A program made the translations under genes and the position numbers. The notes under the pieces were generated by a model that worked only from the letters and a program-made list of their open reading frames with translations, ran no database searches and was not told the origin of the DNA. Shown here one piece after another: positions 21,516 through 33,734 of a stretch of 64,000 bases of DNA. The DNA is from Plazaster borealis. Lineage: Eukaryota; Echinodermata; Asteroidea; Forcipulatida; Labidiasteridae. The stretch's first letter is position 1, and each line of letters opens with the position of its first letter. The DNA lies in the NCBI GenBank assembly GCA_021014325.1, contig CM037470.1, positions 3,561,647-3,625,646 on the forward strand, in the 5' to 3' direction.

Positions 21516-23009
21516 CTTTCATTTCACTAAGATCTATGTGCCCTTTTACCAAGAACAACAAATGCATGCCCTTACCTGAATGAAGTATAGGGACTGTTTA
21601 CACTGGAATGATTTGTACAACAAATCAAAAAGCAGTTAAAAACTTGTATTGTTTGGAATTTCATATTAACTTTTAAACAACACTGTGTTCATTGCTATTT
21701 TGTAACTTTGTACCTTAGCACATTAAGGATTTCTTTGGTTTTGAAAAAAAGAAAAAAAAAAGAAGGAATTTATATTAGTCTCGTAGAACTTGTATTTCCT
21801 TTGGTAAGTTTTGGATGGAAAACAAACTTTCTCTCCATTTATTCTCAAATTACAATGTATGCAATATATCAACTGAACATACAGTAGAATATATTATTTT
21901 CATCTGAGTATGTCACAAAGAAATTATCTCGTCAACAGTGTCAAACGACGACGATGCCGGGCTCTTTCAGCTTCCATGTAAAGTATTAAATGCAAAAACG
22001 TCAGAGTTGAATAAATGTAGGGATGGGGGGGGGGGGGTCGAGCCTAGCCCGCACATGCTCATGCATAAAAACTAGCGGCAATGGTAACATGCTAATTGCG
22101 GTCCCTGTTGACTCTCACTCTCCCTCACTCAGGCTCGGGACTGTGAGGTGCGGCTGTATGCATGTGTGTGGCGATTGCATGCATTATGCATAGATGGTAG
22201 ATATGTACGTGCATATGGAATGAGGGTGGTTTTGCATAATTCACAGGCTGCCGCAAGTCAGCGGGGGATCCGAGAGACTTTCTGCTCTTTCTTGATCTTG
22301 GGGCTACTTTGATATATATATTTTTCTAACCAATTTTGTACTGAGTAGAATGATGGAATTCTCTAAAACTTGGTAGCCTTTTGTCCTGTTTGTGTTGAAT
22401 ACAAAGTACATAATGTGTATTAAGATATATGTTAAAATACGGGAGTCGTGCAAATTAGGTATTTAAAATAACCTTATAACCCTGACATGTAGATTTGTTT
22501 AAGTTGACGTTAATTGTGCACCTGATTTACAAGCGTGCAAAACTAAATAGTAAAGCCCATAGTCCCACCCCTCCCCCTCCCAATTTATTTAGTTTGTTTT
22601 AAAATTGCCAGCCAGCCGACCCAGCTCAGCCCATGCCAAAAAGCCTCCAATCAGGCAGTTCTTCTAAAATAATTGTGAAATTGGCATAAAAGTGAAGTAG
22701 AAGACTACCAAATTATCCGCCATGGGGCCTCGATATAACACAGAGGCCATAACTATCTGTTGCCCTGGTCTTGACCTTGGTGCCCTTTCAAAAACTTCTC
22801 ATAGACTTTTAAATTTTTTACCCAATGGAAGTGCCCTTTGCAAAATGAAAATGGCCTTGCCCCCATCAAAGATGAATTCCAGGCCCATAATGTGAGATGA
22901 TGTATACATTGAGAAACACTTGAACCTTAAAGATGTTTTTTGAAAACTCTTTCACATCTATTTGAGGAGCAGATAAACCCAGTTTTTAGTTTTGGCGGGA
23001 AGCATATTG
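21516..23009. other. Intron 1 of POU2, mostly single-copy
   Basis: Holds a G run (22023-22037) and the octamer-like cluster listed separately. Less repetitive than its surroundings, which would suit regulatory sequence. Confidence 0.5.
22061..22245. promoter_or_regulatory. Cluster of octamer-like POU sites in intron 1
   Basis: Within about 185 bases I see ATGCATAA (22061), the octamer variant ATGCTAAT (22089-22096), TATGCATG (about 22158), ATGCATTATGCAT (22179-22191; two ATGCAT half sites with one spacer base), GTGCATATGGAATGAG (from 22210) and TTTTGCATAAT (about 22230). Two half sites this close resemble the MORE-type dimer site of Oct-1. The cluster is inside the large first intron of a POU2 gene, so an autoregulatory enhancer is plausible but untested. 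Confidence 0.4.
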
Positions 23010-23175
23010 TTAGCCAGAGGGGTGTCTTTTGGACACCCTGTTCTAAATTTGGACACCCTGTTGTATCTGTCATTTACTTGTAAATATGTGTTGTAAGTAA
23101 ACAATTTGGAACCCAGTTTTTAAATTTCCAGCAATTTTGGACACCCTTTTACTAAATATTGGCTAAAACCTTGGC
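23010..23175 (-). repeat. Inverted relative of the 130-bp repeat
   Basis: Starts GTTAGCCAGAGGGGTGTC and contains TTGGACACCCTGTT twice. Confidence 0.7.
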
Positions 23176-23768
23176 GGGAAGTGCGTTTTTAGCGATTCCA
23201 TTGATCAGAGTGTCAGATAAAGGCTTCAAAAGGATATTTGAGTTTCTGCCTGACAGCAAATGAATGCAGTTTTACTCGCCGCCGTCACTACTGATTTGAA
23301 CTTGTTCTTTTTTATAAAACAGGGCAGGTGCAATTGTACCAAACCAACAAATGTCTCACAAAACCATTGAATTTACAGAGTGTACAATGCAGACTCTACT
23401 ACATCCCTAAAAAACGGAAAACTAGGTTCTGAAACAATGATGCTACAGTACAATGTCAGTGTCAGGCATGATAGATGAATCTTTAAAAAAAAAACACCCA
23501 CACACACAAAAGAATTGGCTGACCTACATACAATGTTTGTAGTTCTAAGATAATTCGATTAACTGTTTTTTTCTGAGGACAAAACAAAATCAAAATCATT
23601 TAATTTAAATAGCAAGAATGTCATGTCTGTCACAGGCATGGAATATATGCACACGGAGGCCATGGCCTCTGTTGCCCTGGTCTTGGCCTCGGTGCCCACT
23701 TGCAAAATAATAAAAAATGGCCTTGCACTCTCAAAGTTGAAATCAAATACAGGCCTGCTGCCATGTAC

Positions 23769-23771
<3 letters not shown>

Positions 23772-23800
<29 letters not shown>
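23772..23800 (+). repeat. Poly-A run
   Basis: About 29 A; may be the tail of a retrotransposed fragment, but no source sequence was recognised in front of it. Confidence 0.8.
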
Positions 23801-23918
23801 TGTAAACAAACATTTCTCTTCGGCCTATAACTCAGCGCAAGTCCACATCTTTCAAGAAAGTTTGAACTTTGAAGACAAGGTCATCTGTATAAAAAATCCT
23901 AAAATCTAGTGTCAGTTA

Positions 23919-24289
23919 TTAAAGGTATCGTACACGTTTGGTAATGACTCAAAACAAATATTAGCATAAAAACTTACTAGGTAACAAGCAACAGAGAGCT
24001 GTTGATGGTATAAAACATTGTAGGAAACGACTCCCTCTGAAGTAATGTAGTTTTTGAGAAAGAGGTAATTTCTCACTAAAATAATAAAAACTTCTTGCAA
24101 GAAGTTTTTATTCCTATCTGAAAGCATACAAATTTGTACAAAAGGGTGTTTTTTCTTTCATCATTTTCTTGCAACTTCGATGACCAATTGAGCCCAAATT
24201 TTCACAGGCTTGTTATTTTATGCATGTTGGGATACACCAAATGAGAACACTGGTCTTTGACAATTTCCAAACGTGTTCAGTGCCTTTAA
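23919..24289 (+). mobile_element. MITE family A copy 6
   Basis: Complete copy with both TTAA ends and an intact central CTTCTTGCAAGAAG palindrome. Confidence 0.85.
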
Positions 24290-24924
24290 CATGCTAGTGC
24301 TTGCACACTAGAGTGTTATTTAACATTGTATAATAAAATCAAACTACTAATTATAATAATGAGCGTTTAATAGTAAAGTAGACAAGTACTCACTTTGAGA
24401 AACAATCCGACTGTTGACAAAACTCTGACAGCTTGCTTGGATAAATATAAAACCTACTGTATAAAATCCTGCAACTTAAGTTAAAGTAATGACTGTCGAC
24501 ACTCTAAACTAACAGTAACACTACTACTGTTAGATTTTGAACTTGGATTCACGAAGAAAGGTCTGTGGCCACACAAGTTTCATTATGCGCATAATTATGC
24601 GCATATTTATGCACAAAACTATGCGTGACGGGGAGAACACAGCACGTGGACAGATGCTGTGACACACTACGGGTGTGCGATGCACCCATATGCAGTGTGC
24701 GTGTTGTGATTGTAACAAGTACAAGAGTAGCAACTTTGATTTTTAAATGAAAATTTAAATAATACATTGTACGGCATGCTGTTACTCAAGACAGCCACAG
24801 AGCTTGGACTAATTCCTGCAGGAACAATTTTGTCAACAGATCAATGAAAGAACATACAATATTCAAAAAATGTTTTTAAAAAGATATCAAGTAATAAACC
24901 AGAAGGGAAACTGACTGGGTATGT

Positions 24925-25060
24925 TTAACAAATTTGGGATTGAAAAAAAGAAAATTTACTAGAGCGGGATTTGAATCAACAACCTCCGGTTTAACGTGCC
25001 GACGCTCTACCAACTGAGCTAGATCTAGCCCTACATGTATGTTGGCGGTCTCCCTATTTT
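24925..25060 (-). mobile_element. tRNA-derived SINE family 2, reverse
   Basis: Minus strand shows CTAGCTCAGTTGGTAGAGC (A box) and GATTCAAATCCCGC (B box) followed by an unrelated T-rich 3' body. The acceptor arms do not pair, so this is not a functional tRNA gene. Confidence 0.68.
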
Positions 25061-25664
25061 GTCAATATCTTTGTTCGGGATGCCAGTCATGTATATACAA
25101 AGGCAGGGATAGAAACCACTGAGCTAACCCTATCTACCCCCTAAGCATTTCTACTAGAAAGCTTCCACAACCCATCATACTCCAACAGTTTACTTTTTGG
25201 AACAGTACACAACCCATCATACTCCAACAGGTCCTGTGCTTCTGGACTGTGATTTAGTGGGTACTCTTCACAGGACTAAACCATCCAAATTCCAACAAAA
25301 CCATCTGTTTGATTTTGGCAGGTTTGGGGTGGTTAGGGTTTTAAGGGGGCAAGGACGTGTTCAGTTTGTTGCAAAATAGGGAACTTCCATTGAAAAATGA
25401 TGAAGTCTATTTGGGAAACTATTAAAGGGACACCAAGGCCAAGAACGACAACAGATGGCATAGCCACCGTGTACTTATCTCGCCTGCAAAGATCTTGCCT
25501 GCCAAGATCACTATGGAGTGCCCCAAAATCACTCTTTTTTGAGAACAATGTGACATTTCTCGGTCTAGTTTAAAACTAGCACAAGTAGTATCACTTCCAA
25601 TGTTGACAAATATCTTACCACAAAATTAAAAACAAATTCAAAACTGTTTAGTCTGCAGTTTAAT

Positions 25665-25990
25665 TTAAAGGGACACGTTGCCTTATTGTTGTATTGGGCG
25701 CTTAGGGCTATGAAATGAATAAGGTTGGTTAGATGTTTCAAAAGTAGAATTATAATGATCCACACAAATATGGAAATTGCATGGTTTTCCTTTAACCAAC
25801 AACTTTATTCCCAACACTTTATTAAAGTTGGTTGATGCACAATGTTTATGGACCTGTAGACCACGGAAGAAATTGACCAAGTGCAGCCTAAGCTTACTGA
25901 ACGGCATGGCACTGAAGAAAATTATACAATCCAGAATAGTTGGCCTCCATGGTTTTAAGTTCCCTATTTCCCACATTTATTCGTAGGCCT
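25665..25990 (+). mobile_element. MITE family I copy 1
   Basis: Begins TTAAAGGGACACGTTGCC and includes AGTAGAATTATAATGATCC and a Phe/His-rich-looking stretch shared in reverse with 41655-41975 and 57420-57718. The right end is unclear. Confidence 0.6.
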
Positions 25991-26613
25991 AATGTATTAA
26001 TTATAATGTATTTTTTTTTACAATTGTCAATTGTCCCCCACAGCAACATTTTAACTCATTACGACCCAAAAAATCATTAAATCAGACTACTATGCTTTTT
26101 TGAGTAATTATGAATGAAAAAGTGGCGGTCAGCTAGCTGTCGACTACACATGCAGACTGTCGATGGGTATTTTTTAAAAATTTCGCAATTTAAAAAAATT
26201 CCTAGTTTTTCATGATTTTTGTCTCGACTTGGAAGCTTGGCAACCACTCAGAAATTAAATAAAGCATCCTGTTTCGGACCAATATTTTTAGGGGTTGTGT
26301 TCGCGAACAAATATTGTCAAAGTGAAAAATATGTCACAGCGGAAATTTCGAGACGGCAAAAAAAAAATTCATGTTGAAACCAATATAAAAAACAACAACA
26401 CGTCTTCAACACACCGAGTTCATTTTCTCATTTTCTCAATTCTGTCCTCATCTTTCCGCCCCAAGAAATCACCAAACTTGACCGTAAACTTCCCCGGTCT
26501 CGGTGTTCACACACGAAGAAGATCCCAATCTCAAACTTCACGATGACAATATCTGTCACAATATTATGATTTATGCTAAATTACAAAATATGAATATGTA
26601 AAACAATTCATAC

Positions 26614-26653
26614 CTCGCTTTTCTTCTTGCTGTTTGGTAGTCGTTTCCCCCAT
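26614..26653 (-). CDS. POU2F1: POU class 2 factor, coding exon 1 (start codon)
   Basis: This is the 5'-most coding piece of an Oct-1/Oct-2-like transcription factor. Read on the minus strand it gives MGETTTKQQEEKR plus one base (G) of the next codon, then a consensus donor (G|GTATGA). The left-over G joins the first two bases of the exon at 11404-11466 to make Asp, so the phases agree. The ATG sits in a strong Kozak context (A at -3, G at +4), and no upstream in-frame ATG was seen before the candidate promoter. Short divergent N-termini from alternative first exons are known for vertebrate POU2F1, so lack of similarity here is expected. The intron after this exon is about 15 kb. The start choice is inferred; an alternative start is the Met-Met pair in exon 2. 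Confidence 0.72.
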
Positions 26654-27150
26654 TTTTGAATATTAAAACCGAGACGTCGGGCTGCCCTTTTCCGCGTGGT
26701 GCGTCCGTTCCAGGGCAAATCCCGACTCATTCCGAAAAATAATGAGTGAAAACAACACTAAATTTCTCACCTTTGAGAATCGTCTGCGAACCGGCTAGCA
26801 GGACGAACGGCAAACTGGAAGCATTTACCTGGTTTCAGCTGGATCCCCGGAGCAAAAAAGAGCTGTTTTGGTCGAGTTGAAACGTGCAAAGTGTGACTTC
26901 CGAACAGTGCCGAGAATTAATACACATGTAAATGAGCGTGCTTTGCTTCCGTTCTTTTTTTCCATACGTGTTCGTTGTGTGTACAAACGCTGGGTAGTTT
27001 CTCCTTTGTTAATTCACCATTATGCATATCTCGCATACGCAACACTAGAAAACGCTGTGGTTCACGTGACCCTGTTGAATAATGCATAAATCGATCTCGC
27101 TGGGTGGCGCTATGCAAAAATAACGGACGGCTTGATCGCTGCCCAAGGAT
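26654..27150 (-). promoter_or_regulatory. POU2F1: Candidate promoter and 5' leader of the POU class 2 gene
   Basis: This region lies upstream of the ATG exon on the minus strand. It holds relatively CpG-containing sequence close to the ATG, an E-box CACGTG (27063-27068), and several ATGCAT- or ATGCAAA-like half sites (near 27021, 27084 and 27113) that a POU factor could bind. Two further good donors on the minus strand (GTGAGA with exon edge at 26771, GTAAAT with exon edge at 26829) suggest alternative non-coding first exons. No TATA box is clear. Extent and transcription start are guesses from context. Confidence 0.4.
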
Positions 27151-27239
27151 TCGGTTCGAAGGCTTTGTAATTGTAGTTCCACTTTTCATTTTAGTACATT
27201 AAAATTGTTCAATATTTGGCAAGAGTGTCATACAATGGA

Positions 27240-27400
27240 CCCTGTGCACTCACACTGCCATCTTAAAGGAAAACGGTGATGAAACAATGAAAACGCACAT
27301 CTATATGATAGTACGCGTGGCGAATTTGATGGGCCAAGAGGAAATCTTCTTTTGACCTCTAGCCGAGGGCGCCCTACTCAATGACGTCATGTGATAACAA
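27240..27400. repeat. Dispersed repeat with TGACGTCA, copy 1
   Basis: Shares GCCATCTTA, CAATGAAAACGCACAT, CTTCTTTTGACCT and GCCCTACTCAATGACGTCAT with 31372-31530. It lies just upstream of the POU2 5' region. Confidence 0.7.
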
Positions 27401-27436
27401 GTAAATAATTAAACTGTTCTGATCCTCTGCATCCTT

Positions 27437-27557
27437 GGTCCCAATTTCAAAACGGATTACGGAAAATATTGTGCTTAACAATTTGTGTCTGCTAAGCAAA
27501 AACAAGCAGGGAATCAGTCAAGAATAATGTACGTGGTATTTTGGCTGGTAATGCAAC
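27437..27557. mobile_element. Family E fragment
   Basis: Contains GTCCCAATTTCAAAACGG, TGCTAAGCAAAAACAAGC and TATTTTGGCTGGTAATG. Confidence 0.5.
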
Positions 27558-27825
27558 TTTTCTGTGATTAACAGCTTTGTGATTTTGTATTGGTCCCTGA
27601 TCGCGTATACATCTTTGGTCAGGATCGTCCGAAATATTGCTTCAAATCTCATGGTCGGAGATTTGAGCGAAATGCTTGAAGTGGTACGTCACGGTGACCC
27701 ATTGCGAAACCACGCGGGTTCTGGTTTCGGTGTCATAGGAGATTTTGTCCCCAGTGGAGTGAGTGCCCCCCCCCATACGGTAAATTAACATTTCGCTCAG
27801 TCCTAGGGCTTCATCAAAAGGTCTT

Positions 27826-28165
27826 GGATGAGACCAGTGAGCCGCCCGAGCACCGGACTCAAGCTCTGGTGTTTCTGAGTCAGCACTCGGAGTGTAGGTT
27901 CAAGTCCCGGTCGTGGCACTTGTGTCCTTGAGCAAGATACTTTACCATAAATGATTTGTCCTTCGGATGGGACATTTTAGGCCGTCGGTCCCCCGTGTAC
28001 TAGGATTGGTAGTGCATGAAAGAATCAAAAACACTTATCATGGAAGAGTAGGGGTTAATGCTGGTGTTTCTGGTCCACATAGCTAAGCACCCTCTGTTTT
28101 CAGGTTTCCTCAGGCTTCTTGCGAGCTACAGTGATTAAATTCACATAATGAGGCATCCTTTTTTT
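27826..28165 (+). mobile_element. tRNA-derived SINE family 1b
   Basis: Head with GAGCACCGGACTCAAGCTCTG and B box GGTTCAAGTCCCG, body with CCTTCGGATGGGACATT, end GAGGCATCC followed by T-rich sequence. Confidence 0.72.
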
Positions 28166-28237
28166 CATTACCATCAGATAATTATTAATAATGACCAAAC
28201 AGAGGGCGCTATCAGACTAATTCTACACAATTCGCCG

Positions 28238-28277
28238 TATGGTGTGGTGGTGGTGGTGGTGGTGGGGGGGGGGGGGT
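28238..28277 (+). repeat. GGT repeat and G run
   Basis: GGT units leading into a run of G; could form a G-quadruplex. Confidence 0.8.
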
Positions 28278-28557
28278 GTAATCTCCGGGCAGAATCTCCT
28301 GCCACATTAAGCTCAGGCTTCATCCGCCTGCTTTAAGCCTTGTACTGGAAGGTCACGTTTTCAAAATAGCCGACGGAACCTAAGCCAAAAGCCCGAAAGC
28401 CCAACCCGTTGTTTCGAAATCGTGATAACATTTCGTGTGAATGATCACTCCCAATGCCAACAATGTTACAATAATGATTTCAAGTAATTCATTTTTATTT
28501 AATACTTCATATCAATAGGGTTAAAACCTATTTTTTGCCAAAAAATTAATTTGATAA

Positions 28558-28760
28558 ACCCTATATAGGCTAAATCCGGTGTGGCAGGAGATTCTGTCGC
28601 CCCCCCCCCCCAGGAGATTTTGCCCCGGTCCTCCAGGCACTTTCGTTCGACAGCGCTCTCTCTCGAACCAACTTCCTTCAATATAGCCCATGTTAATTTA
28701 CCGTATTAGGGAAAACCACACCGGGGGACAAAATCTCCATGACACCGGGCTTCATAGCGG
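28558..28760. repeat. Dispersed repeat with GTGGCAGGAGATTCTGTC
   Basis: Related stretches at 27720-27795, 28200-28320, 34290-34380 and 36715-37050 share GACAAAATCTCC, GGTGTCA and GCGCCCTCTTTTGA-type motifs. An interspersed family of unknown class. Confidence 0.5.
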
Positions 28761-29707
28761 CCATTGCAAAGTTTTGACGTCCGTGTTCTCGCAAAAACTG
28801 CCGGAAGTAAAGTGGGCGGGGTCTAACATGGGTAATTCTCAATAGCAGATTCTGTAGTTTGTTATTAGCATGAAACAAAGATAGTTCAAGATAAGAGACT
28901 TAAGTTGCAAAGTTCCGCCTGATTTCGCAAAAAAACATAATTTACAGTTTTACAACTTGATTGGTTACATAACAGGTCATACAGTGGATACATTACTAAC
29001 AATAATACAAGATGGTGCATTGTTACCATAGATGTAGCTAATTACTATGAACACAAGTTCGGTTTGGCATTATGGAGCCCGGATAAGTCAAGGTAAAAAA
29101 AATTGTGTGACCATATTCCGTTACGGACGCTAGGTGGCAGCAGACTGGTCTGCTGCCACCATGTGTCCGCATAACGTCTTCAGTTTTCAGGTCATGATAA
29201 TGTTAGGATCTTTTTGTAAATACTCTATAAATAATGTGGAAATGGCGTTTATCGACATTATTGTACTGTTCATTCACTTTGGCTTCAGCCTCATCGGTGC
29301 CCTTTTCAACGTCATCGACCGATCGACTCTTACTCTCACACGGTCCTTAATTTTGATTGTAAGAACCGAAATCAGCTGCTTTTTGTTTTGTTATGTTTTC
29401 AGGTAGGCCTACAGTTTTCTCGAATATGACTTCATTTCAGAGGCGAATAATTCAGAAAAAATGGTTATAGTATGAATTTCATGATCAGGAAGCTTGCAGA
29501 ATAAATTTTAAAAAATGCTTTTTATCATTATCAATCCTCTATAGTATATTTCACCCTTTACTTCAAAAGTAGAAACAAATTCTATTTTTCTTTAAAATAA
29601 AACCCTTGGGCAAACTTATTATCCTGATTTCGGGGTTAAATTAATGGCGCATTTCACTTTCATGAAGTAGGCCCTACACCCCAAAATGTTCCCGGTACAT
29701 TCTTGTC

Positions 29708-30082
29708 TTAAAGGCATCGTACACGTTTGGTAATTACTGAAAATATATATTGGCATAAAAACCGACTTGGTACCGAGCAACAGAGAGCTGTTGATAGTAT
29801 AAAACATTGTGAGAAACGACTCCCTCTGAAGTAACGTAGTTTTTGAGAAAGAGGTAATTTCTCACTTAAATAAAAAAACTTCTTGCAAGAAGTTTTTATT
29901 GTTCTATCTGAAAGCACACAAATTTGTACAACAAGAGTGTTTTTTCTTTCATCATTTTCTTGCAACTTCGATGACCAATTGAGCCCAAATTTTCACAGGC
30001 TTATTATTTTATGCATATGTTGAGATACACCAAGTGAGAACACTGGTCTTTGACAATTTCCAAACGTGTACGATGCCTTTAA
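29708..30082 (+). mobile_element. MITE family A copy 7
   Basis: Complete copy between the POU2 and PEA15-like genes; TTAA ends and intact palindrome. Confidence 0.85.
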
Positions 30083-31371
30083 AGGGGAAAAAACATCATT
30101 GATTTTAGGAAAGTAAATTTACAAATTGTTTAATTCTGTACGTTGTCTTTAAAAATATGTTATCAAACCAAACACAAACAAACAAGGTGTCTAGTTCTTA
30201 GAACTTTAGTTGCATTTGAAAGTCCACAAAACACTTTATAAGCTTTTAAACACCACACTACGCATTTATTTTTTTTCACCGTGAAAAAAAGCGCAAAGCC
30301 CCACTTGGGGGCGTCCAGAGCCGGGGCTGAATAAAGGCCTTATCCGAATTTAACGGCTACGACTGTTGCTAAGGACGTCCTATACTTCAACGCCATGATG
30401 ACAAGGAAATCTAGCCGTAGCCGTAGCCGTAGCCGCCAATTCGTACACGCACTCAGCCAGGCACTCAGTGAAAAACGTCACAAAGTTTTATACACATTAT
30501 AGTTTACGGATCACGCCAATAATGCTCCTAACACTATCGAAAAATCGTCATCATCGCAGTCATGTCACACCTTGCAAAGTTCAGTCGCATGTGATGAGAC
30601 GCTATCAAGGCGTGCAGTGAATAGTGCCCTCATCAATTGAGTTGCCCTTCGCTCTGATCATAAGCATCATAGAAAGACAAAGCTTGAACAACTGACGTCA
30701 TCACTTCGAGGCTAGTGTGAATAGATACGGATCAAGACAGGGGACCATCAGTCTGGCCAAAGACAGGGAACCAGTCTAGCTATCTCCCAGCTACAACGTA
30801 CATTTGGTTTACACTCAACTGGTCATCATCCTAATCATTAGGCCTATTCATCATTTAAAATTATATTAAGTAACCTAAAATAATTTATGGTGTTTACACG
30901 CACTTGCGTAGCATAAGTTCCCTCCTTTATTCTCAGAGGGCCACCCAACTCCAGCCCCCCTACAAAATCAAAAACACCCCAAACACAATAACGTCTTGCA
31001 TCAAGAGACTACCTCAAAGTATAAGTTTGTTAAACAATTTAAAATTAATTTTTTTAACAAGGCGCTTAGAATGATAATAGATTGGTCCTCGAGTTATGAT
31101 TGTTTAAAATCTCACACATTAAAATAAATGGATGAACAGTGATTTGATTGTTCTAGATTTGTATTTTTTTAAAAGAGTTTTTAACGAGCCATTCATGCAG
31201 GCGATTATATTGTATTTTTCGTTGTCTACGGTTCCGGCTTGGGTTCCGGCTACAGTTTGACTCCCCGCACCGGAAAGCGAACGTTGTGCAAAATAACTGA
31301 CGTGGCCTTTAGCCGGAGCCTTGTTTTTGAAAAGGGCCATAGGCTGCTGTGTAAGTCTCTTGCGAGTGGAA
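30083..31371. other. Intergenic sequence between POU2 and PEA15-like genes
   Basis: No coding exon seen. Contains GTAGCCGTAGCCGTAGCCG near 30415-30440, which recurs near 37140 as part of a dispersed repeat with GGACGTCCT. Confidence 0.5.
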
Positions 31372-31530
31372 GTTGGGTATTGACGTCATCACGCACGCCG
31401 CCATCTTAGAGATAAAAGCATGATGAACCAATGAAAACGCACATTGTACGTGCGGCGCACAAAATGGGCCAATGAGCAACCTTCTTTTGACCTTTAGCCG
31501 AGGGTGCCCTACTCAAATGACGTCATGTTC
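31372..31530. repeat. Dispersed repeat with TGACGTCA, copy 2
   Basis: Second copy, with TGACGTCAT at both ends (31381 and about 31519); near the 3' end of the PEA15-like gene. Confidence 0.7.
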
Positions 31531-32715
31531 AAAAGATCTATTCGAACACTGGGACCCGAAAGGCGTCCCCCCACTCTACGTCGGTTCTCTAAAGGTTCAA
31601 CGGAAGCTCGAATACACCCGAGAATTATAACCGTATCCCAGTCAAGCGCCTGTGGCTACGGCTAAGGCCGCTGCTTGCAGCGATAACGTTGAAGAGTACT
31701 TCCTGGCGTTCTGGCCATTGCCAGAGCCAGAGTCAGATCCAACCTCCATTTTGTTTGACGGGATTGACATTCAATTGACCACGTTTCAACGGCGAAATTC
31801 ATTGCATCACAATTACACTTTTGTTTCATCTTTGCCTATACTTGTTGTGTGTTGTTTTCTTGTATCAATGGCCAAATAGACAATGATAGTAATAACAACG
31901 AAAAAAAAAAAAACTCAGTTCGTTTTACTATTTTCGCATCACATAAATTCGGTTACCAACACGCCCCCACGCCGTCAAAAATACCGCGAATTGAGATGAG
32001 TTGCGTCATCAACATTCTGTCTAAAATGTAGGTGAAAACATAAAATAATATATTAATATTAAAGTGCTTGTCTAAGATATCTTTTAATTAATTTACAACA
32101 GCACACCTTGGCCAAATTGCATCAAGCCTTTTACCGGTAAGCAAATAATGGTGCATGGCCGAAAAATATACGTAAAGCAAAAATGTATTTCATACACGAT
32201 CAATTTCCAGAAGATTCGACAGCGAATGGGTGTGCGCGTTCGCAATTAATTGGCTGGCAATGTTGCGTCATTTATCAAGTGCCGCTGATAGGTTAACGTG
32301 CCTCTTGGTTTGCTTACGGAAAGCAGTGTCTATGAAACAGAAACTGTGCTAAGCAGAAAAATCTGCTGAAAAGTCTACAGAAAATTAGTTCCAGAACTTC
32401 GTGAAAAGCGTTTTTCCTAGTGGTTTTCAGTTGCTAAAGTTAATGACGCTTTATAGTTACGTCGGAGGAATGCAGCTTCAATAAGAAATTTGAACATTTG
32501 TATTGAATCATTTTCATCATAAAAACTACATCTTTTTAAACCCAAACCACTTTGGTAATCTTCTTTACTTTTTTGTCTCTAATTTTTGTCCGGAACCAGT
32601 TTATAGTACGCTAGAAAACACCATTCATTCTTTAAAAAGATTTAAATAATGTAGACAATAAGTTCAATCCAGACTTCACGATGCATGCGGGGGTTGTTGT
32701 TGTTGTTCCATCACA

Positions 32716-32819
32716 TCATCTTGCATCCTTCTTTTTATGTGTAGGGGGCGGAGCTAGCTCCAGTTTGGTTAGCCCCGATATGATGTCTTCAGGTACTTGA
32801 CCTGTCTCGTTATTCATAG
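32716..32819 (-). CDS. PEA15: PEA-15-like protein, coding exon 3 (ERK-docking tail and stop)
   Basis: The last coding exon, from a CTTTTCTTGCAG acceptor to a TGA stop. It encodes an Ala (split codon), then MNNETGQVPEDIISGL and TKLELAPPPTHKKKDAR. The human protein ends [21 protein letters not shown]; the shared DII, Ser, and KL-LAPPP-basic pattern is the tail that docks on ERK. The Ser at residue 120 keeps the exact spacing to APPP of human Ser116, but the Arg at -3 of the human kinase motif is missing. Total length is 139 residues against 130 in human. The 3' UTR end is not certain; an ATTAAA-type signal on the minus strand near 32082 is possible. Confidence 0.88.
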
Positions 32820-33734
32820 CTGCAAGAAAAGCATAAAAAACAACCCGGTGATTAGTAGGCAACTACAGACATACACTGGTCCCCTGTCTTTCGGCACTGG
32901 CCTTACAGACCAATTGGTTTCATTGGCTATAGACAATACATTTGCAATGACATAATACCAGACTGTTACATACAATGAGTGTGTAAGGTACACACGGAGC
33001 ATTGTGGCATGCAAGGTCAAAGGTACATTGTGGCAGGAACCAGCAGTAAGGCCGGTATTTGGCGTTATTCACGCGATTCGAAGTGTGACGTCAGATGTTC
33101 GGGATGGACGAAAGGGCACATGTTGCTCGACCGGCGTCCATATTATTGTGAGTATTTGTAAATTGAATGACCTCAGGCCTAATTAATATTTTGACACAGT
33201 TGATTAGCACAATTTCTTTGATAGCGCAAGGCACATTGACTAAATAAAAATGGCGGAACGAACAAAATTTGAAGCACGGAGATCCACATTTAATACAGTG
33301 CGCCACCAAGAGTTTGCACAGGAGAAGTTATTTTCAAAGAAACCCTTCGTGCATAGGATTCGGCCACACACGGTTTTTTTTTAATTTTGTGTTTTGCGCT
33401 GTAAAACGTATTTAGAAACTTCGCACATGAAACGTCGTCATTACCCACATTATCCAACGAGAATACTTCCGACCAATTGAGCTCAATTTTATTTCAAAAG
33501 ATGAAAACAATTATGATGCAAATAAAACAGACACCACTTAGGCCCACGTGGACTCTGTTGGCTGCCCACCTACCACCACACATCATAATTGCGAAAGAAT
33601 GATGGCCTCTCTTCGGCAAACGCTTGGTGGCACACTGTTCTTTGAACACAGTGGCCCTTTTCAAAACCACGTCTTCCACGTTCATTTGTATTCTTTACCA
33701 GTCTCAAAATATTAATTTTAACTTGCCCGATTAG

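Noticed and set aside
24955..25030. A tRNA gene on the minus strand
   Set aside because: A and B boxes are present but the acceptor ends do not pair and a SINE body follows; it is a tRNA-derived SINE.
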